Assembly: GCF_003058225.1 (NCBI RefSeq)
Contig: NZ_QBUG01000005.1
Span: forward strand, 372,001-436,000
DNA length: 64,000 nucleotides
Direction: 5' to 3'
From: Promicromonospora sp. AC04
Lineage (GTDB): Bacteria; Actinomycetota; Actinomycetes; Actinomycetales; Cellulomonadaceae
In this document: piece after piece, positions 34,915 to 44,347 of the stretch
How positions within the stretch are numbered: the first letter of the stretch is position 1
How the letters are laid out: each line of letters begins with the position of its first letter
Program-made: the position numbers and the translations under genes
The notes under the pieces: model-generated
The model's database searches: none
What the model saw: only the letters and a program-made list of their open reading frames with translations
Told to the model about the DNA's origin: nothing

Positions 34915-35529
34915 TCAGGCCCAGTAGTCGATGTCGTCCCCGCCGCCCAGGTCCGTGCAGTCCACCGCGAGCGCGTCGTGGGCGCGCAGGTACTGCCCTG
35001 CGCCCTCGTCCCCACGCACCGCGCCGGCCAGCGGCTTCCAGTGCGCGCGGCCCAGCAGCACGGGGTGTCCGGGCCTGCCGCGGTAGGTCGCTCGGGCGAG
35101 CGCGAGGCGCGCGGCGTCCGGCTCCTGGAACGACTCCAGGACCCGGCGGACGGCGCCGGCCCGCAGGCCGGGCAGGTCCACGAGGGAGACGACGGCGACG
35201 TCGGCCCCCGTCTCCTCGGCGGTCGCGAGGCCGGTGCGCAGCGATGCCGCGATCCCGCTCTCCCACTCGGCCGCGACCACGGGGGTGGCGCCGGCGGGCG
35301 CCAGGCCTTCGGCCTCGTCGGCCCGCGCACCGAGCACGACGACGACCTCGCCGCACCCGCCGTCGACCAGCGCCCGGCAGGCGAGCTCGAGCCATGGCAC
35401 GCCGCCGTCGGCCCGGGCCAGCGCCTTGGGCATCCCGAACCGGGTGCCTGCGCCGGCCGCGAGCACTATCCCGACGGCGCGCGCGCCGCTGGGCTCGTCG
35501 AGAACGGGGTCGTGTTCATCGTGGCGCAC
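34915..35529 (-). CDS. MobA/MocA-like nucleotidyltransferase
   Basis: A 204-residue NTP-transferase of the MobA-like group. The N-terminal GIVLAAGAGTRFGMPKALA is the pyrophosphorylase signature; VVVVLGARADEAEGL, VSLVDLPGLRAGAVRRVL and ATYRGRPGHPVLLGRAHW are conserved with molybdenum cofactor cytidylyltransferases (MocA) and CoxMSL accessory proteins. It may mature the molybdenum hydroxylase encoded at 44348-47239, but that is inference from family and proximity. GTG start. Confidence 0.82.
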   Translation of the reverse strand: MRHDEHDPVLDEPSGARAVGIVLAAGAGTRFGMPKALARADGGVPWLELACRALVDGGCGEVVVVLGARADEAEGLAPAGATPVVAAEWESGIAASLRTGLATAEETGADVAVVSLVDLPGLRAGAVRRVLESFQEPDAARLALARATYRGRPGHPVLLGRAHWKPLAGAVRGDEGAGQYLRAHDALAVDCTDLGGGDDIDYWA

Positions 35530-35553
35530 GACAGGAACATAGCGCGGCGGGGC

Positions 35554-35603
35554 CGAGAACGGGGCCAGGTCCTGGGCACGCCAGGTACCTCGCCCCGTTC
35601 TCG
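35554..35603. terminator. Hairpin after the ABC importer operon
   Basis: Arms CGAGAACGGGGC (35554-35565) and GCCCCGTTCTCG (35592-35603) pair exactly, and the interior folds further (CCTGG/CCAGG). It lies directly after the last permease gene on the minus strand and reads as its terminator. Confidence 0.75.
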
Positions 35604-35613
35604 ACGTGCCGGG

Positions 35614-36459
35614 TCAGCGGCGGCCGTACCTCGCCAGGACGAAGGACTCGACGATCTGCGCCACCAGGTACAGCGCGAGCGACGCGAGCGTCACCACCAG
35701 CACGCACGCCCAGACCAGGTTGTTCTCCGACTGGCCCACGGCGTTGACCACCATGCTGCCGATCCCCTGACCGGTGATCAGCCACTCCGCGAGCAGCGCG
35801 CCCGTGATGGCGCCCGGCACGGAGATCCGGACCGACGCGAACAGCGCGGGCAGCGCCGACGGGAACGCCACCTTGACCAGCAGGGCCAGGGGGCCGCCGC
35901 CGTACACGTGCACGACGTCGGACATCTGCGCGGACACCGAGCGCAGCCCCTGCACGATGTTCACGAGCGCGGGGAACAGCACCACGATCCCGGAGACCAC
36001 GGCGACCCGGACCAGCTCGTCGGAGAACAGCAGCCGGATGATCGGCGTGAGCGCGATGAGCGGCACCGCGCGCAGGATCAGCGCGACCGGCATGACGGCG
36101 GTCTCGACCGGCTTGGACAGTACGATCAGGGCCGCCGCGACCGTCGCGGCGAGCATGCCTGCAGCGAACCCGATGGCGGCGTCGCCCAGCGTGACGCCGA
36201 GCGCGGTGACGATCTGCGCGCGGGTCTGCGCGGCGTCGTCGTCGGCGAAGAGGAACTCGTAGACCTCCGCGGGACCCTTCGCGACGAACGTGTTGTCGAC
36301 CAGCGCCACCGAGACGACCCACACCACCGTGAGGATCGCCAGCATGAGCAGGGCGGTCCCCACCGCCCGGCCGAGGCCGGTCGCCAGGGCGCGGCCGGTG
36401 CCGCCGCCCGTCGGGCCGGTCGGCACCGGACCCGTCGAGATCCCAGAGAGCTCGCTCAT
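35614..36459 (-). CDS. ABC transporter permease (BPD, SsuC/TauC-like)
   Basis: A 281-residue binding-protein-dependent permease with about six membrane segments. The cytoplasmic EAA loop is visible as VVHVYGGGPLALLVKVAFPS-ALPALFASVRISVPG. N-terminal Gly/Pro-rich lead of about 25 residues. ATG 36459 has a GGAGGGGGACGAGG stretch just upstream and overlaps the previous permease gene by 4 bp. With its partner it forms a heteromeric importer; see the binding-protein entry for the likely substrate. Confidence 0.9.
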   Translation of the reverse strand: MSELSGISTGPVPTGPTGGGTGRALATGLGRAVGTALLMLAILTVVWVVSVALVDNTFVAKGPAEVYEFLFADDDAAQTRAQIVTALGVTLGDAAIGFAAGMLAATVAAALIVLSKPVETAVMPVALILRAVPLIALTPIIRLLFSDELVRVAVVSGIVVLFPALVNIVQGLRSVSAQMSDVVHVYGGGPLALLVKVAFPSALPALFASVRISVPGAITGALLAEWLITGQGIGSMVVNAVGQSENNLVWACVLVVTLASLALYLVAQIVESFVLARYGRR

Positions 36460-37238
36460 CCTCGTCCCCCTCCGGTCGACCACGGCACCGCTACCCGGCC
36501 CAGCAGGCCGAACGCGGCGTACCCGATGCCCGCGACCAGCGCGCAGGCGAACATGATGCCCCAGGCCCGCTCGACCATGAGGCCCTGGCCCGCGGCGATG
36601 AGCGCGGGCCCGACGCCGCGGTCCACCCCGCCGATGTACTCACCGAGGATCGCGCCGAGGAACGCGGCCGGGGCCGCGATCTTGAGGGCGCTGACGATCT
36701 CCGGCAGCGCGGACACGAGCTGCACCGTGACGAGCTGCTTCCAGCGGCCGCCGCCGTAGACGCGCACGACGTCGAGCGCCGCGCGGTCCGCGGACCGGAA
36801 GCCGAGCACGGCCCCGACGACGGTGGTGAAGAAGACCGACAGGGCCGCCAGCACCACCGCCGTGGGCGACGGCTCGCCCGAGTCCGGCGGGCCCAGCACG
36901 ATGTACAGGATCGGCAGGATCGCGATGGTCGGCACGCAGTAGCTGATGACCGCGATCTGCGAGATCACGGGTTCGAGCCGCGGCGTGAGCAGCACGAGGG
37001 CAGCGAGCACGAGCGCCAGGCCGTTGCCCCACGCGAACCCGATCAGCGCCTCGACGACGGTGCCGCCGAAGTTGGTCGCGTAGAACGCCCAGCCGTCGGC
37101 GGCATACTGGCGCAGCACGCCGGGCGGCGTCGGCATGGACGAGCCGTCGAAGACGGTGACCGCGAGCAGCCACCACAGCGCGACCAGGCCGGCCAGGCCC
37201 GCCGCGCCGCCCAGCCAGGTGCGGGCGCGGTCAGGCAT
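36456..37238 (-). CDS. ABC transporter permease (BPD, SsuC/TauC-like)
   Basis: A 260-residue permease, about six membrane segments, EAA loop [56 protein letters not shown] and [12 protein letters not shown] are typical of the nitrate/sulfonate/taurine/HMP group. ATG 37238 overlaps the ATPase gene by 8 bp; GTG 37259 is a longer alternative. Confidence 0.9.
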   Translation of the reverse strand: MPDRARTWLGGAAGLAGLVALWWLLAVTVFDGSSMPTPPGVLRQYAADGWAFYATNFGGTVVEALIGFAWGNGLALVLAALVLLTPRLEPVISQIAVISYCVPTIAILPILYIVLGPPDSGEPSPTAVVLAALSVFFTTVVGAVLGFRSADRAALDVVRVYGGGRWKQLVTVQLVSALPEIVSALKIAAPAAFLGAILGEYIGGVDRGVGPALIAAGQGLMVERAWGIMFACALVAGIGYAAFGLLGRVAVPWSTGGGRG

Positions 37239-38103
37239 CGCCGGCTGCGCTCTCTGCACTGTCGGCCGCGCCGCCCGCCGCGCCGTCCGCCTCGAACAGG
37301 AGCTCGGAGGCCCGGTCGTGCAGGGCGTGGAACTCCGGGCTGCGCATCATCTCGGGCAGGCGCGGGCGCGGCAGGTCCACCTCGATGACCTCCTTGATCC
37401 GGCCGGGGCGCGGGCTCATGACCGCCACCTGGTCCGAGAGGAAGATGGCCTCCGAGATGCCGTGCGTGACCATCAGGGTGGTGGCCGGCTTCTCGGTCCA
37501 GATCCGCAGCAGCTCCAGGTTCAGGCGCTGGCGGGTCATGTCGTCCAGCGCGCCGAACGGCTCGTCGAGCAGCAGCACCGACGGCTTGACCACCAGGGCG
37601 CGCGCGATGGACACACGCTGCCGCATGCCGCCGGAGAGCTGGCTCGGCTTTGCCTTCTCGAAGCCGCTCAGGCCCACGAGCCGGATGAGCTCCGCCACCA
37701 GGTCGCGGTCCACGGGCTCGCCCGAGACCTCGAACGGGAGCCGCAGGTTGGACTCGACCGAGCGCCACGGCAGCAGGGCGGAGTCCTGGAACGCGATCCC
37801 GAGCTCGTGGCCCGCGCGCAGCTGCTTCGGGTCCTTGCCGTCCACCTTCGCGGTGCCCGACGTCGCCGCCTCCAGGCCCGCGAGGATCCGCAGGATCGTG
37901 GACTTGCCGCAGCCGCTCGGGCCCAGCAGGGACAGGAAGCTGCCCTGGTCGGTGTGCAGGGTGACGTCGTCGAGCGCGGTCACCGTCTTGCGGCCCGAGC
38001 CGAACGTCTTGGACAGGTTCGCGATGTGCAGGCCGGTGCCGGCCCCGCCCTCCTGGGCGAGGCCGACGCCGGTGGTGACATCCGTGACGGACTGGTCGGT
38101 CAC
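37231..38103 (-). CDS. ABC transporter ATPase
   Basis: A 290-residue ATPase of the nitrate/sulfonate/taurine/HMP group. Walker [11 protein letters not shown]-loop FQDSALLPW, signature [16 protein letters not shown], Walker [15 protein letters not shown]-loop [12 protein letters not shown] 38103 starts two bases after the binding-protein stop. The C-terminal 20 residues are Ala/Asp-rich and probably disordered. Confidence 0.92.
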   Translation of the reverse strand: MTDQSVTDVTTGVGLAQEGGAGTGLHIANLSKTFGSGRKTVTALDDVTLHTDQGSFLSLLGPSGCGKSTILRILAGLEAATSGTAKVDGKDPKQLRAGHELGIAFQDSALLPWRSVESNLRLPFEVSGEPVDRDLVAELIRLVGLSGFEKAKPSQLSGGMRQRVSIARALVVKPSVLLLDEPFGALDDMTRQRLNLELLRIWTEKPATTLMVTHGISEAIFLSDQVAVMSPRPGRIKEVIEVDLPRPRLPEMMRSPEFHALHDRASELLFEADGAAGGAADSAESAAGDA

Positions 38104-38105
38104 GA

Positions 38106-39152
38106 TCAGCCCTTGAGCTCGGGCTTCTCTGCGAGCAGCTCTTCCAGGAGCGACAGGTCGAAGACGTCCTCCTGGGCGGCGTCGATGCCGGCCGCCTCGA
38201 ACGTCTCCATGTTCTGCGCGAGGAGCTCGTCGCTGATCGTGAAGAGGCCGTTCTCCGCGGTCTCGTCGGTGTTGACCAGCTCCTCGCACTGGACGGTGTT
38301 CTGCTCGACCTCCTTGTCCAGGTCGAGGTCCTGGTCCGCGCCGTACTCCTCGACGGCCAGGCGTGCGCCCTCCTCCAGGTCGGTGCAGGCCTCGGTCCAG
38401 CCCTTGATCTCGGCCTCGAGGAACGCCTTGACCGCCTCGGGGCGCTCGGCGATGGTCTCGTCGGTGGCGATGATCGACTCGGCGACGAACGGCAGGCCGT
38501 TGTCGGCGAACAGGAGGTTGGTGACCTCCTCGCCCTGCGCCTCGACGATGATCGACTCGTTGGTCACGTACGCGAGGAACCCGTCGACCTCACCGTTGAC
38601 CAGCGGCTGCGGGTCGTACTGCACCGGCACGATCTCGACGTCGTCCTCGGTGAGGCCGTTGGCCGCCAGGAGCGCGGAGAACAGCAGGCCGTTGCCGCCG
38701 TCCTGCACGCCGATCTTCTTGCCCTTCAGGTCGTCGATCGTCTCGATGTTCGCGCCGTCCTTGAGGGACAGGATCGTGAACGGGTTCTTCTGGAACGTGG
38801 TGCCGACGATCTTGATGGGCGCGTCCTCGTTCGCGACGACCTGGCCCACGGTGACGGCGTTGGTCAGGCCGAAGTCGGCCTTGCCGGAGGCGACCAGGTT
38901 CTCCGTCGCGCCGGGGCCCGCGTTGAGCGTGACGTCACCGAAGCCGGCGTCCGCGTAGTAGCCCTTGCTGTCTGCCATGAACTCGCCGGCGAACTCCGCG
39001 TTCTTGATCCAGGACAGCTGGACCGTGAGGTCGCCGAGGCCCTCCCCCTCAGCAGGGGCGTCGTCGCCGGAGCCACAGGCCGCGAGAGCGAGCGAGGCAG
39101 CGGCCGCGACGGCCGTCAGGCGCAGAGCGCGCCCAGGACGGGAAAGCATCAT
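38106..39152 (-). CDS. ABC transporter substrate-binding lipoprotein (NMT1/THI5-like)
   Basis: A 348-residue lipoprotein, lipobox LAAC at about residues 23-26. [20 protein letters not shown] and [20 protein letters not shown] are the NMT1/THI5-like opening also seen in binding proteins for pyrimidine precursors, riboflavin and other ring compounds. Guanine deaminase lies directly upstream and both genes carry the same GAAAC-N4-GTTTC palindrome, so a purine or related nucleobase is a reasonable guess for the substrate; hydroxymethylpyrimidine is the main alternative. ATG 39152 has AGGAG 9 bp upstream. Confidence 0.88.
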   Translation of the reverse strand: MMLSRPGRALRLTAVAAAASLALAACGSGDDAPAEGEGLGDLTVQLSWIKNAEFAGEFMADSKGYYADAGFGDVTLNAGPGATENLVASGKADFGLTNAVTVGQVVANEDAPIKIVGTTFQKNPFTILSLKDGANIETIDDLKGKKIGVQDGGNGLLFSALLAANGLTEDDVEIVPVQYDPQPLVNGEVDGFLAYVTNESIIVEAQGEEVTNLLFADNGLPFVAESIIATDETIAERPEAVKAFLEAEIKGWTEACTDLEEGARLAVEEYGADQDLDLDKEVEQNTVQCEELVNTDETAENGLFTISDELLAQNMETFEAAGIDAAQEDVFDLSLLEELLAEKPELKG

Positions 39153-39187
39153 GAGTGATTCTCCTGTTGTGCTGGGTGGGGTGAGCC

Positions 39188-39201
39188 GAAACCCGCGTTT
39201 C
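39188..39201. promoter_or_regulatory. GAAAC-N4-GTTTC palindrome before the ABC importer
   Basis: GAAAC-CCGC-GTTTC, 36 bp before the start of the binding-protein gene. The same arms and spacing recur before guanine deaminase (39921-39934). Candidate operator of a shared regulator. A small CCGGAT/ATCCGG hairpin near 39282-39297 lies downstream of guanine deaminase. Confidence 0.6.
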
Positions 39202-39346
39202 TATCCCGCAGGACGTTAGGGACCTGCCGTTTCACGCCCCGCGTCGGCCGGTTACACCGCCGTAAAACGTACCGGACGCAACCGGATCGTTATCCGGCCA
39301 CACCCGCGTGATTCCGGGCTTTTCGGCCGGGCGCGGCGTGTGCGGG

Positions 39347-39865
39347 TCAGTACGGGATACGTGCGGTGTGCTTGCGCCAGACCTCGAAGGGCTCACCGGC
39401 GCGCGCGATCCGGTGCTCGACGACGGGGTTCGGCCACGTCGACCGGTCGCGCTCCAGCAGCTCGTAGAACTCGCGGTCGTCGAAGCCGGCCCGTTCGGCG
39501 TCGTGCCGGTCCGCGGCGAACACGACGCGGTCCACGCGGGCCCACAGCGCCGCCGACAGGCACAGCGGGCACGGCTCGCACGAGGCATACAGCGTGGCCC
39601 CGGCCAGCGAGAACGTGTTCAGGGCCTGGCAGGCGGCGCGGATCGCCACCACCTCGGCGTGCGCCGTGGGATCGAGGTCCCGGGTCACGCGGTTTCCGGC
39701 GCCCGCCACCTCGACACCCTCGCGCACGACGACCGCCCCGAAGGGGCCACCGCCGTCGGCCACGTTCTGGGAGGCGATCTCGACGGCGCGGGCGAGCCAG
39801 GCGTCGTCCTCGGGGCTGACGGAGGCTCCGGGCGGTGTGTCGGACGTCTCGAAATGGCCGGTCAT
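39347..39865 (-). CDS. guaD: Guanine deaminase (cytidine-deaminase fold)
   Basis: A 172-residue zinc deaminase converting guanine to xanthine. It follows the Bacillus GuaD pattern closely: GGPFGAVVV, PTAHAEVVAIRAAC with the zinc His and catalytic Glu, YASCEPCPLCLSAALWAR with the two zinc cysteines, FAADRHDAERAGFDDREFYE, and the C-terminal EPFEVWRKHTARIPY. Xanthine would feed the molybdenum hydroxylase of the purine operon 5 kb away. GGAGG directly abuts the ATG, so the true start might be slightly different. Confidence 0.92.
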   Translation of the reverse strand: MTGHFETSDTPPGASVSPEDDAWLARAVEIASQNVADGGGPFGAVVVREGVEVAGAGNRVTRDLDPTAHAEVVAIRAACQALNTFSLAGATLYASCEPCPLCLSAALWARVDRVVFAADRHDAERAGFDDREFYELLERDRSTWPNPVVEHRIARAGEPFEVWRKHTARIPY

Positions 39866-39886
39866 CCTCCGATGCTCGCACCACCT

Positions 39887-39934
39887 CGTTTCAACGGCGT
39901 TCCCAGCAGGTCACCTGGTTGAAACGTCCGTTTC
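39887..39934. promoter_or_regulatory. Nested palindromes in the guanine deaminase promoter
   Basis: CGTTTCAAC (39887-39895) is inverted as GTTGAAACG (39918-39926), and the second copy begins a GAAAC-GTCC-GTTTC palindrome (39921-39934) identical in design to the one before the ABC importer. Candidate operator cluster. Confidence 0.6.
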
Positions 39935-39962
39935 GCCACCGGACCGCCGATGGCGCCGGCGT

Positions 39963-40018
39963 CGAACGTAGGCTTGGTCGCTCCAAGAGGGCTCATAAGG
40001 CGACCACACCTACGTTCG
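39963..40018. terminator. Hairpin between DUF2332 and guanine deaminase genes
   Basis: Arms 39963-39981 and 40000-40018 pair at 17 of 19 positions (CGAACGTAGG closed perfectly) with an 18-nt loop. It lies 42 bp past the end of the DUF2332 gene on the minus strand and reads as its terminator. Confidence 0.65.
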
Positions 40019-40059
40019 GCACGAGCCCGCTGGCCGGATCGCAACGTCGGGCCTGAGTT

Positions 40060-41031
40060 CTACAGCAGTCGCAGTGAGCGGCCGTGCGGGTCGGTGAGGG
40101 CTAGCGGCTCGCCATCTCGGGCCAGGATGAACTGGGGCGAGAGGCCCTCGGGGAGCCGCGCGGCGACGTCGGGCAGGACTGTCCAGCCCTCGTTGCTGAG
40201 CCAGACGACGCCGCGCGTCCGCCGCAGGTCGCCCATCGTGGCCGTGAACGCCGCCAGCTCGGGGGGCGTGAGGTAGTAGAGCACAGCGGAGTTCTGCACC
40301 ACGACGGTGGCCTCGGCCGGCGCGGCGGCGACCAGGTCGGCGAGGCCCGCCAAGAGGTCGCCCGTGACCAGGCGCGGCGGTTCGGCCGCCACCACCCGCG
40401 CGGCCGCACGCAGGGTCTCCACGCGGTCGGTGTGCTCGGGCCAGACGAGCGCCTCCAGCCAGGCGAGGTCGCCCGGGTCGCGCACGTCCAGCGGGTTGAG
40501 GTCGATGCCGGCGCGCCACACGACGTCAGGCATCCTCGTGGGAACCGGGCCCTCGATGGCGCAGGGCAGCAGCACCTCGCTCGGGCCGTCGGCCGGGTCG
40601 AGCCTGGTGCGGCCGCCGTCGGGAGACGCGTACTCGTACGAGTACCGGTCGGGGTACAGGCACAGCCCCGCCGAGGCGCCCACCTCGACCAGCGCGATGG
40701 GACCGTCGATCGTCGCGAGGGTCGGCAGGAGCGTCGCGCAGCGCCGGGGTTCGTTGGTCTGGGTGGCGCGGGCGCGCATCTCCCGCTCGACGTCGGGCCA
40801 AGCGGCAAGCAGCCAGGGCCGCAGCCCGGCCCAGCCGCCCGACGGCGCCCCCGCCAGCCGCGCCGCCGCGAACAGCAGGTTCGGCTGCCGCTTGGGCGCC
40901 GGCAGCGTGTCGAGCAGGGCGCACACCTGAGGGTCGGCCGCGACGCCCAGCGCCCAGTCCTGGTACGTGGGGGAGTCCCCGTTGAGCGCCTGGCTCCCGG
41001 CGAACTGGGCGTAGACGGCGGCGGTGTCCAT
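40060..41031 (-). CDS. DUF2332-family protein
   Basis: A 323-residue soluble protein. Its pattern matches DUF2332: VYAQFAGSQALNGDSPTYQD, ALVEVGASAGLCLYPDRYSY, VVWRAGIDLNPLDVRDPGDL, WLEALVWPEHTDR and VVVQNSAVLYYLTP. The GASAGL motif and downstream Asp resemble a SAM-dependent methyltransferase fold, but no activity is established. ATG 41031 is used; the open frame extends to 41085. Confidence 0.85.
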   Translation of the reverse strand: MDTAAVYAQFAGSQALNGDSPTYQDWALGVAADPQVCALLDTLPAPKRQPNLLFAAARLAGAPSGGWAGLRPWLLAAWPDVEREMRARATQTNEPRRCATLLPTLATIDGPIALVEVGASAGLCLYPDRYSYEYASPDGGRTRLDPADGPSEVLLPCAIEGPVPTRMPDVVWRAGIDLNPLDVRDPGDLAWLEALVWPEHTDRVETLRAAARVVAAEPPRLVTGDLLAGLADLVAAAPAEATVVVQNSAVLYYLTPPELAAFTATMGDLRRTRGVVWLSNEGWTVLPDVAARLPEGLSPQFILARDGEPLALTDPHGRSLRLL

Positions 41032-41131
41032 GCCGGTCACGGTATCGGCCGCAGCCCCGGGCACCGGCGCCAGGTGCCGACCCACCAGGAAAGTGCCGAC
41101 CTCGTTGGCGACGGCCCGCCAGGATGGATCG

Positions 41132-41794
41132 TCAGGCGCCGGCGCGGACCAGGCCGCACTCGTAGGAGAAGATCACTGCCTGCACTCGGTCCCGGAGGCC
41201 GAGCTTGGTGAGGATGTGGCTGACGTGGCCTTTCACGGTCCCCTCCGTGACGAAGAGCCGGCCGGCGATCTCGGCGTTGGACAGGCCTTGGGCGATCAGC
41301 TCGAGCACCTCGCGTTCTCGCTCGGTCAGGACGCGGAGCTCGGCCTCGGTGCGGGGCAGCGGGTCGCCGGACGCACCGATGTGGCGTTCGATCAGCCGCC
41401 GGGTGATCGGTGGCGCGACGATGGCGTCGCCCCTCGCCACCACGCGGATCGCGGACAGCAGATCGGCGGCGAGCGTCTCCTTCAGCAGGAATCCGCTGGC
41501 ACCGGCCCGCAGCGCTGAGTACACGTACTCGTCGAGGTCGAAGGTCGTGAGGATCAGGATGCGCGGCCCGTCCGGAAGCAGAGCGCGGATGCGGCGGGTG
41601 GCCTCCAGCCCGTCGATCTCGGGCATCCGGATGTCCATCAGGATGACGTCGGGCGTCGTCTCGACCGCCAGGGCGGTGGCCGGCGCGCCGTCGTCGGCCT
41701 CCCCGACGACGGCGATGTCCTCGGCGTTCTCGAGGATCATCCGCAGGCCGGCGCGGAGCAGGGCCTGGTCGTCGACCAGGAGCACACGGATCAT
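41132..41794 (-). CDS. NarL/LuxR-family response regulator
   Basis: A 220-residue regulator. Receiver domain: RVLLVDDQALLRAGLRMILE (acidic pocket), phosphorylation Asp in DVILMDIRMPEIDG, Lys in GFLLKETLAAD. C-terminal LuxR HTH: LTEREREVLELIAQGLSNAE-IAGRLFVTEGTVKGHVSHIL. Its ATG overlaps the kinase stop by 4 bp, so the two are a cognate pair. Confidence 0.95.
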   Translation of the reverse strand: MIRVLLVDDQALLRAGLRMILENAEDIAVVGEADDGAPATALAVETTPDVILMDIRMPEIDGLEATRRIRALLPDGPRILILTTFDLDEYVYSALRAGASGFLLKETLAADLLSAIRVVARGDAIVAPPITRRLIERHIGASGDPLPRTEAELRVLTEREREVLELIAQGLSNAEIAGRLFVTEGTVKGHVSHILTKLGLRDRVQAVIFSYECGLVRAGA

Positions 41795-43077
41795 GCGGTC
41801 TCTCCCCGATCGAGGGGGATGCGGGCCCGCACGACATAACCGCCCTCCGGCCGCGGGCCGGCGGTTACCTCGCCGCCCAGCAGCGCAGCGCGTTCCCGCA
41901 TGCCCCTCAGCCCGTTGCCGGTCCCGCCGACGGTCGACTCGCCGGCGCCGTCGTCGCTGGCTTCGAGCCTCAGCTCGTCGCTCCCGTAAGCCACCGTCAC
42001 CTGGGCGCGAGCTCCCGGCCCTGCATGCTTCATGGTGTTCGTAAGCGCCTCCTGAACGATCCGGTACGACGAGACGCCCACGCTGGTGGGCAGCGGCCGC
42101 GGCGACCCGTTGATGTGCAGCTCGACCGGGGTCCCTGCCTGCCGTACCTGGTCGACGAGGCGGGGCAGCTGTGCCAGGCCTGGCACCGGCCGCGCGGGAC
42201 CGTCGATCTGCCCCGGCGCGGACAGCACGTGTCGGATGTCGGCGAGCGAGGCGCGGCCGGTCGCCACGATGGTGTCCAGCGCGGCGAGGGTGTCGGTGGG
42301 CCGCTTGTCGAACGCCGCGGCGCCGCCCTGCGCCTGCATCACGATGACGGCCAGGCCGTGTGCCACCACGTCGTGCAGCTCGCGGGTGATCCTGGCCCGC
42401 TCGGCGGCCACCGCCAGCGCGGCCTGCTGGTCGCGCTCGCGCTCCAGGTCTCGTGCCCTCGCCGCGCGCTCACCGAGGTAGGCGCGGCGGCTCTGGACGC
42501 CCCACCCGATCGCCCAGGCGACGACCAGCAGGGAGCCGAGGACGAGGATCCCGCCCCAGTCCGTCGGCCCGAACGCCGGAGCAGAGGGGTCCGGTGTGCG
42601 CATCTGCCCGCCGACGCCGAACGGCCCCGTGTACAGCCAGCCGTCGGTCCTGCCGTCGAGCGCCACGTACACCGACCACGCCGTCACGACGGCCAGGGCG
42701 GCACCGAGCACTGCGAGCGACACCGTGCGCCGCCGCTGAGCAGCGATCGTGTAGAGGATGATCGGAACGGCCAGGTCGGCGGCCACGGGTACCGCTGCCA
42801 GCGCCATCTGCACCAGGGTGGCGAGCGACGCCACCGCGAGCGCCGGGATCGGCCACCTGCGGCGCACCGCGACGGCGGCGATGCAGGCCCCGATCAGGGC
42901 CCACCGGGCCGGCGGCTCCCGCAGCCAGGCCACTTCGGCGAGCGAGCCGCTGATCACCGGGGCCGCGGCGGCGCCTTTCCCCGCCCACGTGCCGGCCAGC
43001 AGCAGGGCGGCGAGGCCGGCGTCCTGGAGGCTCGGTCTGCGCAAGGCACTCCATGGGGCCGCCCCGTGAGTCTTCAT
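41791..43077 (-). CDS. Sensor histidine kinase (HisKA_3 type)
   Basis: A 428-residue kinase with about five N-terminal membrane segments, a coiled-coil (ARARDLERERDQQAALAVAA), the phospho-acceptor motif RELHDVVAHGLAVIVMQAQG, and a HATPase_c domain (SYRIVQEALTNTMKHAGPGA; GNGLRGMRERAALLGG). No extracytoplasmic sensory domain larger than loops. It faces a lipoprotein hydrolase gene across 165 bp, a possible target. Confidence 0.93.
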   Translation of the reverse strand: MKTHGAAPWSALRRPSLQDAGLAALLLAGTWAGKGAAAAPVISGSLAEVAWLREPPARWALIGACIAAVAVRRRWPIPALAVASLATLVQMALAAVPVAADLAVPIILYTIAAQRRRTVSLAVLGAALAVVTAWSVYVALDGRTDGWLYTGPFGVGGQMRTPDPSAPAFGPTDWGGILVLGSLLVVAWAIGWGVQSRRAYLGERAARARDLERERDQQAALAVAAERARITRELHDVVAHGLAVIVMQAQGGAAAFDKRPTDTLAALDTIVATGRASLADIRHVLSAPGQIDGPARPVPGLAQLPRLVDQVRQAGTPVELHINGSPRPLPTSVGVSSYRIVQEALTNTMKHAGPGARAQVTVAYGSDELRLEASDDGAGESTVGGTGNGLRGMRERAALLGGEVTAGPRPEGGYVVRARIPLDRGETA

Positions 43078-43242
43078 ACCAGCAGCACCTTAGGCCTCGG
43101 CGCCGCCGCCCGATACCCGTCGGAAGTAAGGGTTCGGACCATGACCGCCGGCAGGTGCGCGGCCGGTCCGGCGCCGTGCAGCCTGTGCCGCATGACGAAC
43201 AGCTCCCGCGGTGTCGGCCCCCGGCCTCGCCACCACCGCGTC

Positions 43243-44304
43243 ATGAAGGCTCCGCTCCTGCTGGCTGCTCTGGCCATCACGCTGGCCGGCTGCAGCGCAC
43301 CCTGGATCAGCGCTCACACGGCATTGGAGTGGACCCGGGTCGAGCCGGCAGGCGACTGCCAGTGCGCTGACGGCAGCGAGTTCGCCTTCTGGGAACGGCG
43401 GGCCGATCCGAACAAGGTCGTGTTCTTCATGAACGGCGGCGACGTCTGCTGGGACGCGAAGGGCTGTGCGTTCACCGGCGACCACGGCCAGAACGAGTCA
43501 TCAGGCTACGACTGGAGCATCCAGGGCACGGAACCGGAGAACCGGAGCGGAATGTTCGACACCACCCGGTCGGACAACCCGTTCGCCGACTACTCGTTCG
43601 TCTACGTGAGCTCCTGCACGGGTGATGCGCACCTGGGCAACGCCTCCCACGAGTACTCGTCGGAGCTGACCGTCGAGCACCGCGGCCTTGTCAACGGCAC
43701 GGCGGCGCTCGACTACCTCGCCGAGCAGTATCCCGACGCCGAACAGGTAGTCGTGATCGGCAAGACGGCGGGATCGGTCGCTGCCCCCGTCTACGGCGGT
43801 CTCGCCGCCGACCGGCTCCCCGACGCCGAGGTCACGGTGCTCGGGGGCCAGTCCGGCGCCTGGCCCGACGACTCTGACTTCAACGCCAAGATCCTCGACG
43901 AGACGTGGGGTGCCTATGACGCCGCGCCCGACTGGGCGGTCGACGGGCTCACCGCCCGCGACTGGGGCGTCCCCCGGTTCTGGACCCAGGCCGGTCTGCA
44001 CGATCCCGACCTCACCCTGGCCCGGTTCGACTTCGCCTACGACCCGCGCGCGGCGGTGGAGCTGACCCCGTGGATGGACGGGAACCCGCCGGACCTCCTT
44101 GCCGAGATCGACGGCAACGAGGCGGCGATCGAGGCCGCCGGGGTGCCGCTGCACAGCTACACCGCACCCGGGGCCGACCACCAGATCTTCGAGGACAAGT
44201 TCTATGACGTCACGGTGAACGGCGTCCGGTTCGTCGACTGGCTCGACGAGCTGGTCACTGACGAACCGCCCGCTGACGTCCATTGCGACCAGTGCGGTCC
44301 GTGA
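43243..44304 (+). CDS. Lipoprotein related to pectin acetylesterase/Notum hydrolases
   Basis: A 353-residue lipoprotein: signal MKAPLLLAALAITLAGC with a lipobox, then an alpha/beta hydrolase. Features of the pectinacetylesterase/Notum family: CADGSEFAFWERRADPNKVV, FFMNGGDVCWDAKGC (oxyanion region with Cys pair), YVSSCTGDAHLGN, and GADHQIFEDKFYDVTVNGV. The expected nucleophile motif G-x-S-A-G is GKTAGSVAAP here, with Thr where Ser should be. Start ATG 43243 is taken as the signal-peptide start; ATG 43192 adds 17 basic residues. Divergent from the two-component system. Confidence 0.75.
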   Translation: MKAPLLLAALAITLAGCSAPWISAHTALEWTRVEPAGDCQCADGSEFAFWERRADPNKVVFFMNGGDVCWDAKGCAFTGDHGQNESSGYDWSIQGTEPENRSGMFDTTRSDNPFADYSFVYVSSCTGDAHLGNASHEYSSELTVEHRGLVNGTAALDYLAEQYPDAEQVVVIGKTAGSVAAPVYGGLAADRLPDAEVTVLGGQSGAWPDDSDFNAKILDETWGAYDAAPDWAVDGLTARDWGVPRFWTQAGLHDPDLTLARFDFAYDPRAAVELTPWMDGNPPDLLAEIDGNEAAIEAAGVPLHSYTAPGADHQIFEDKFYDVTVNGVRFVDWLDELVTDEPPADVHCDQCGP

Positions 44305-44347
44305 ACACGGCCCTCGACGGGGCGACCACCGGTGCCGGCCGCGCAGG

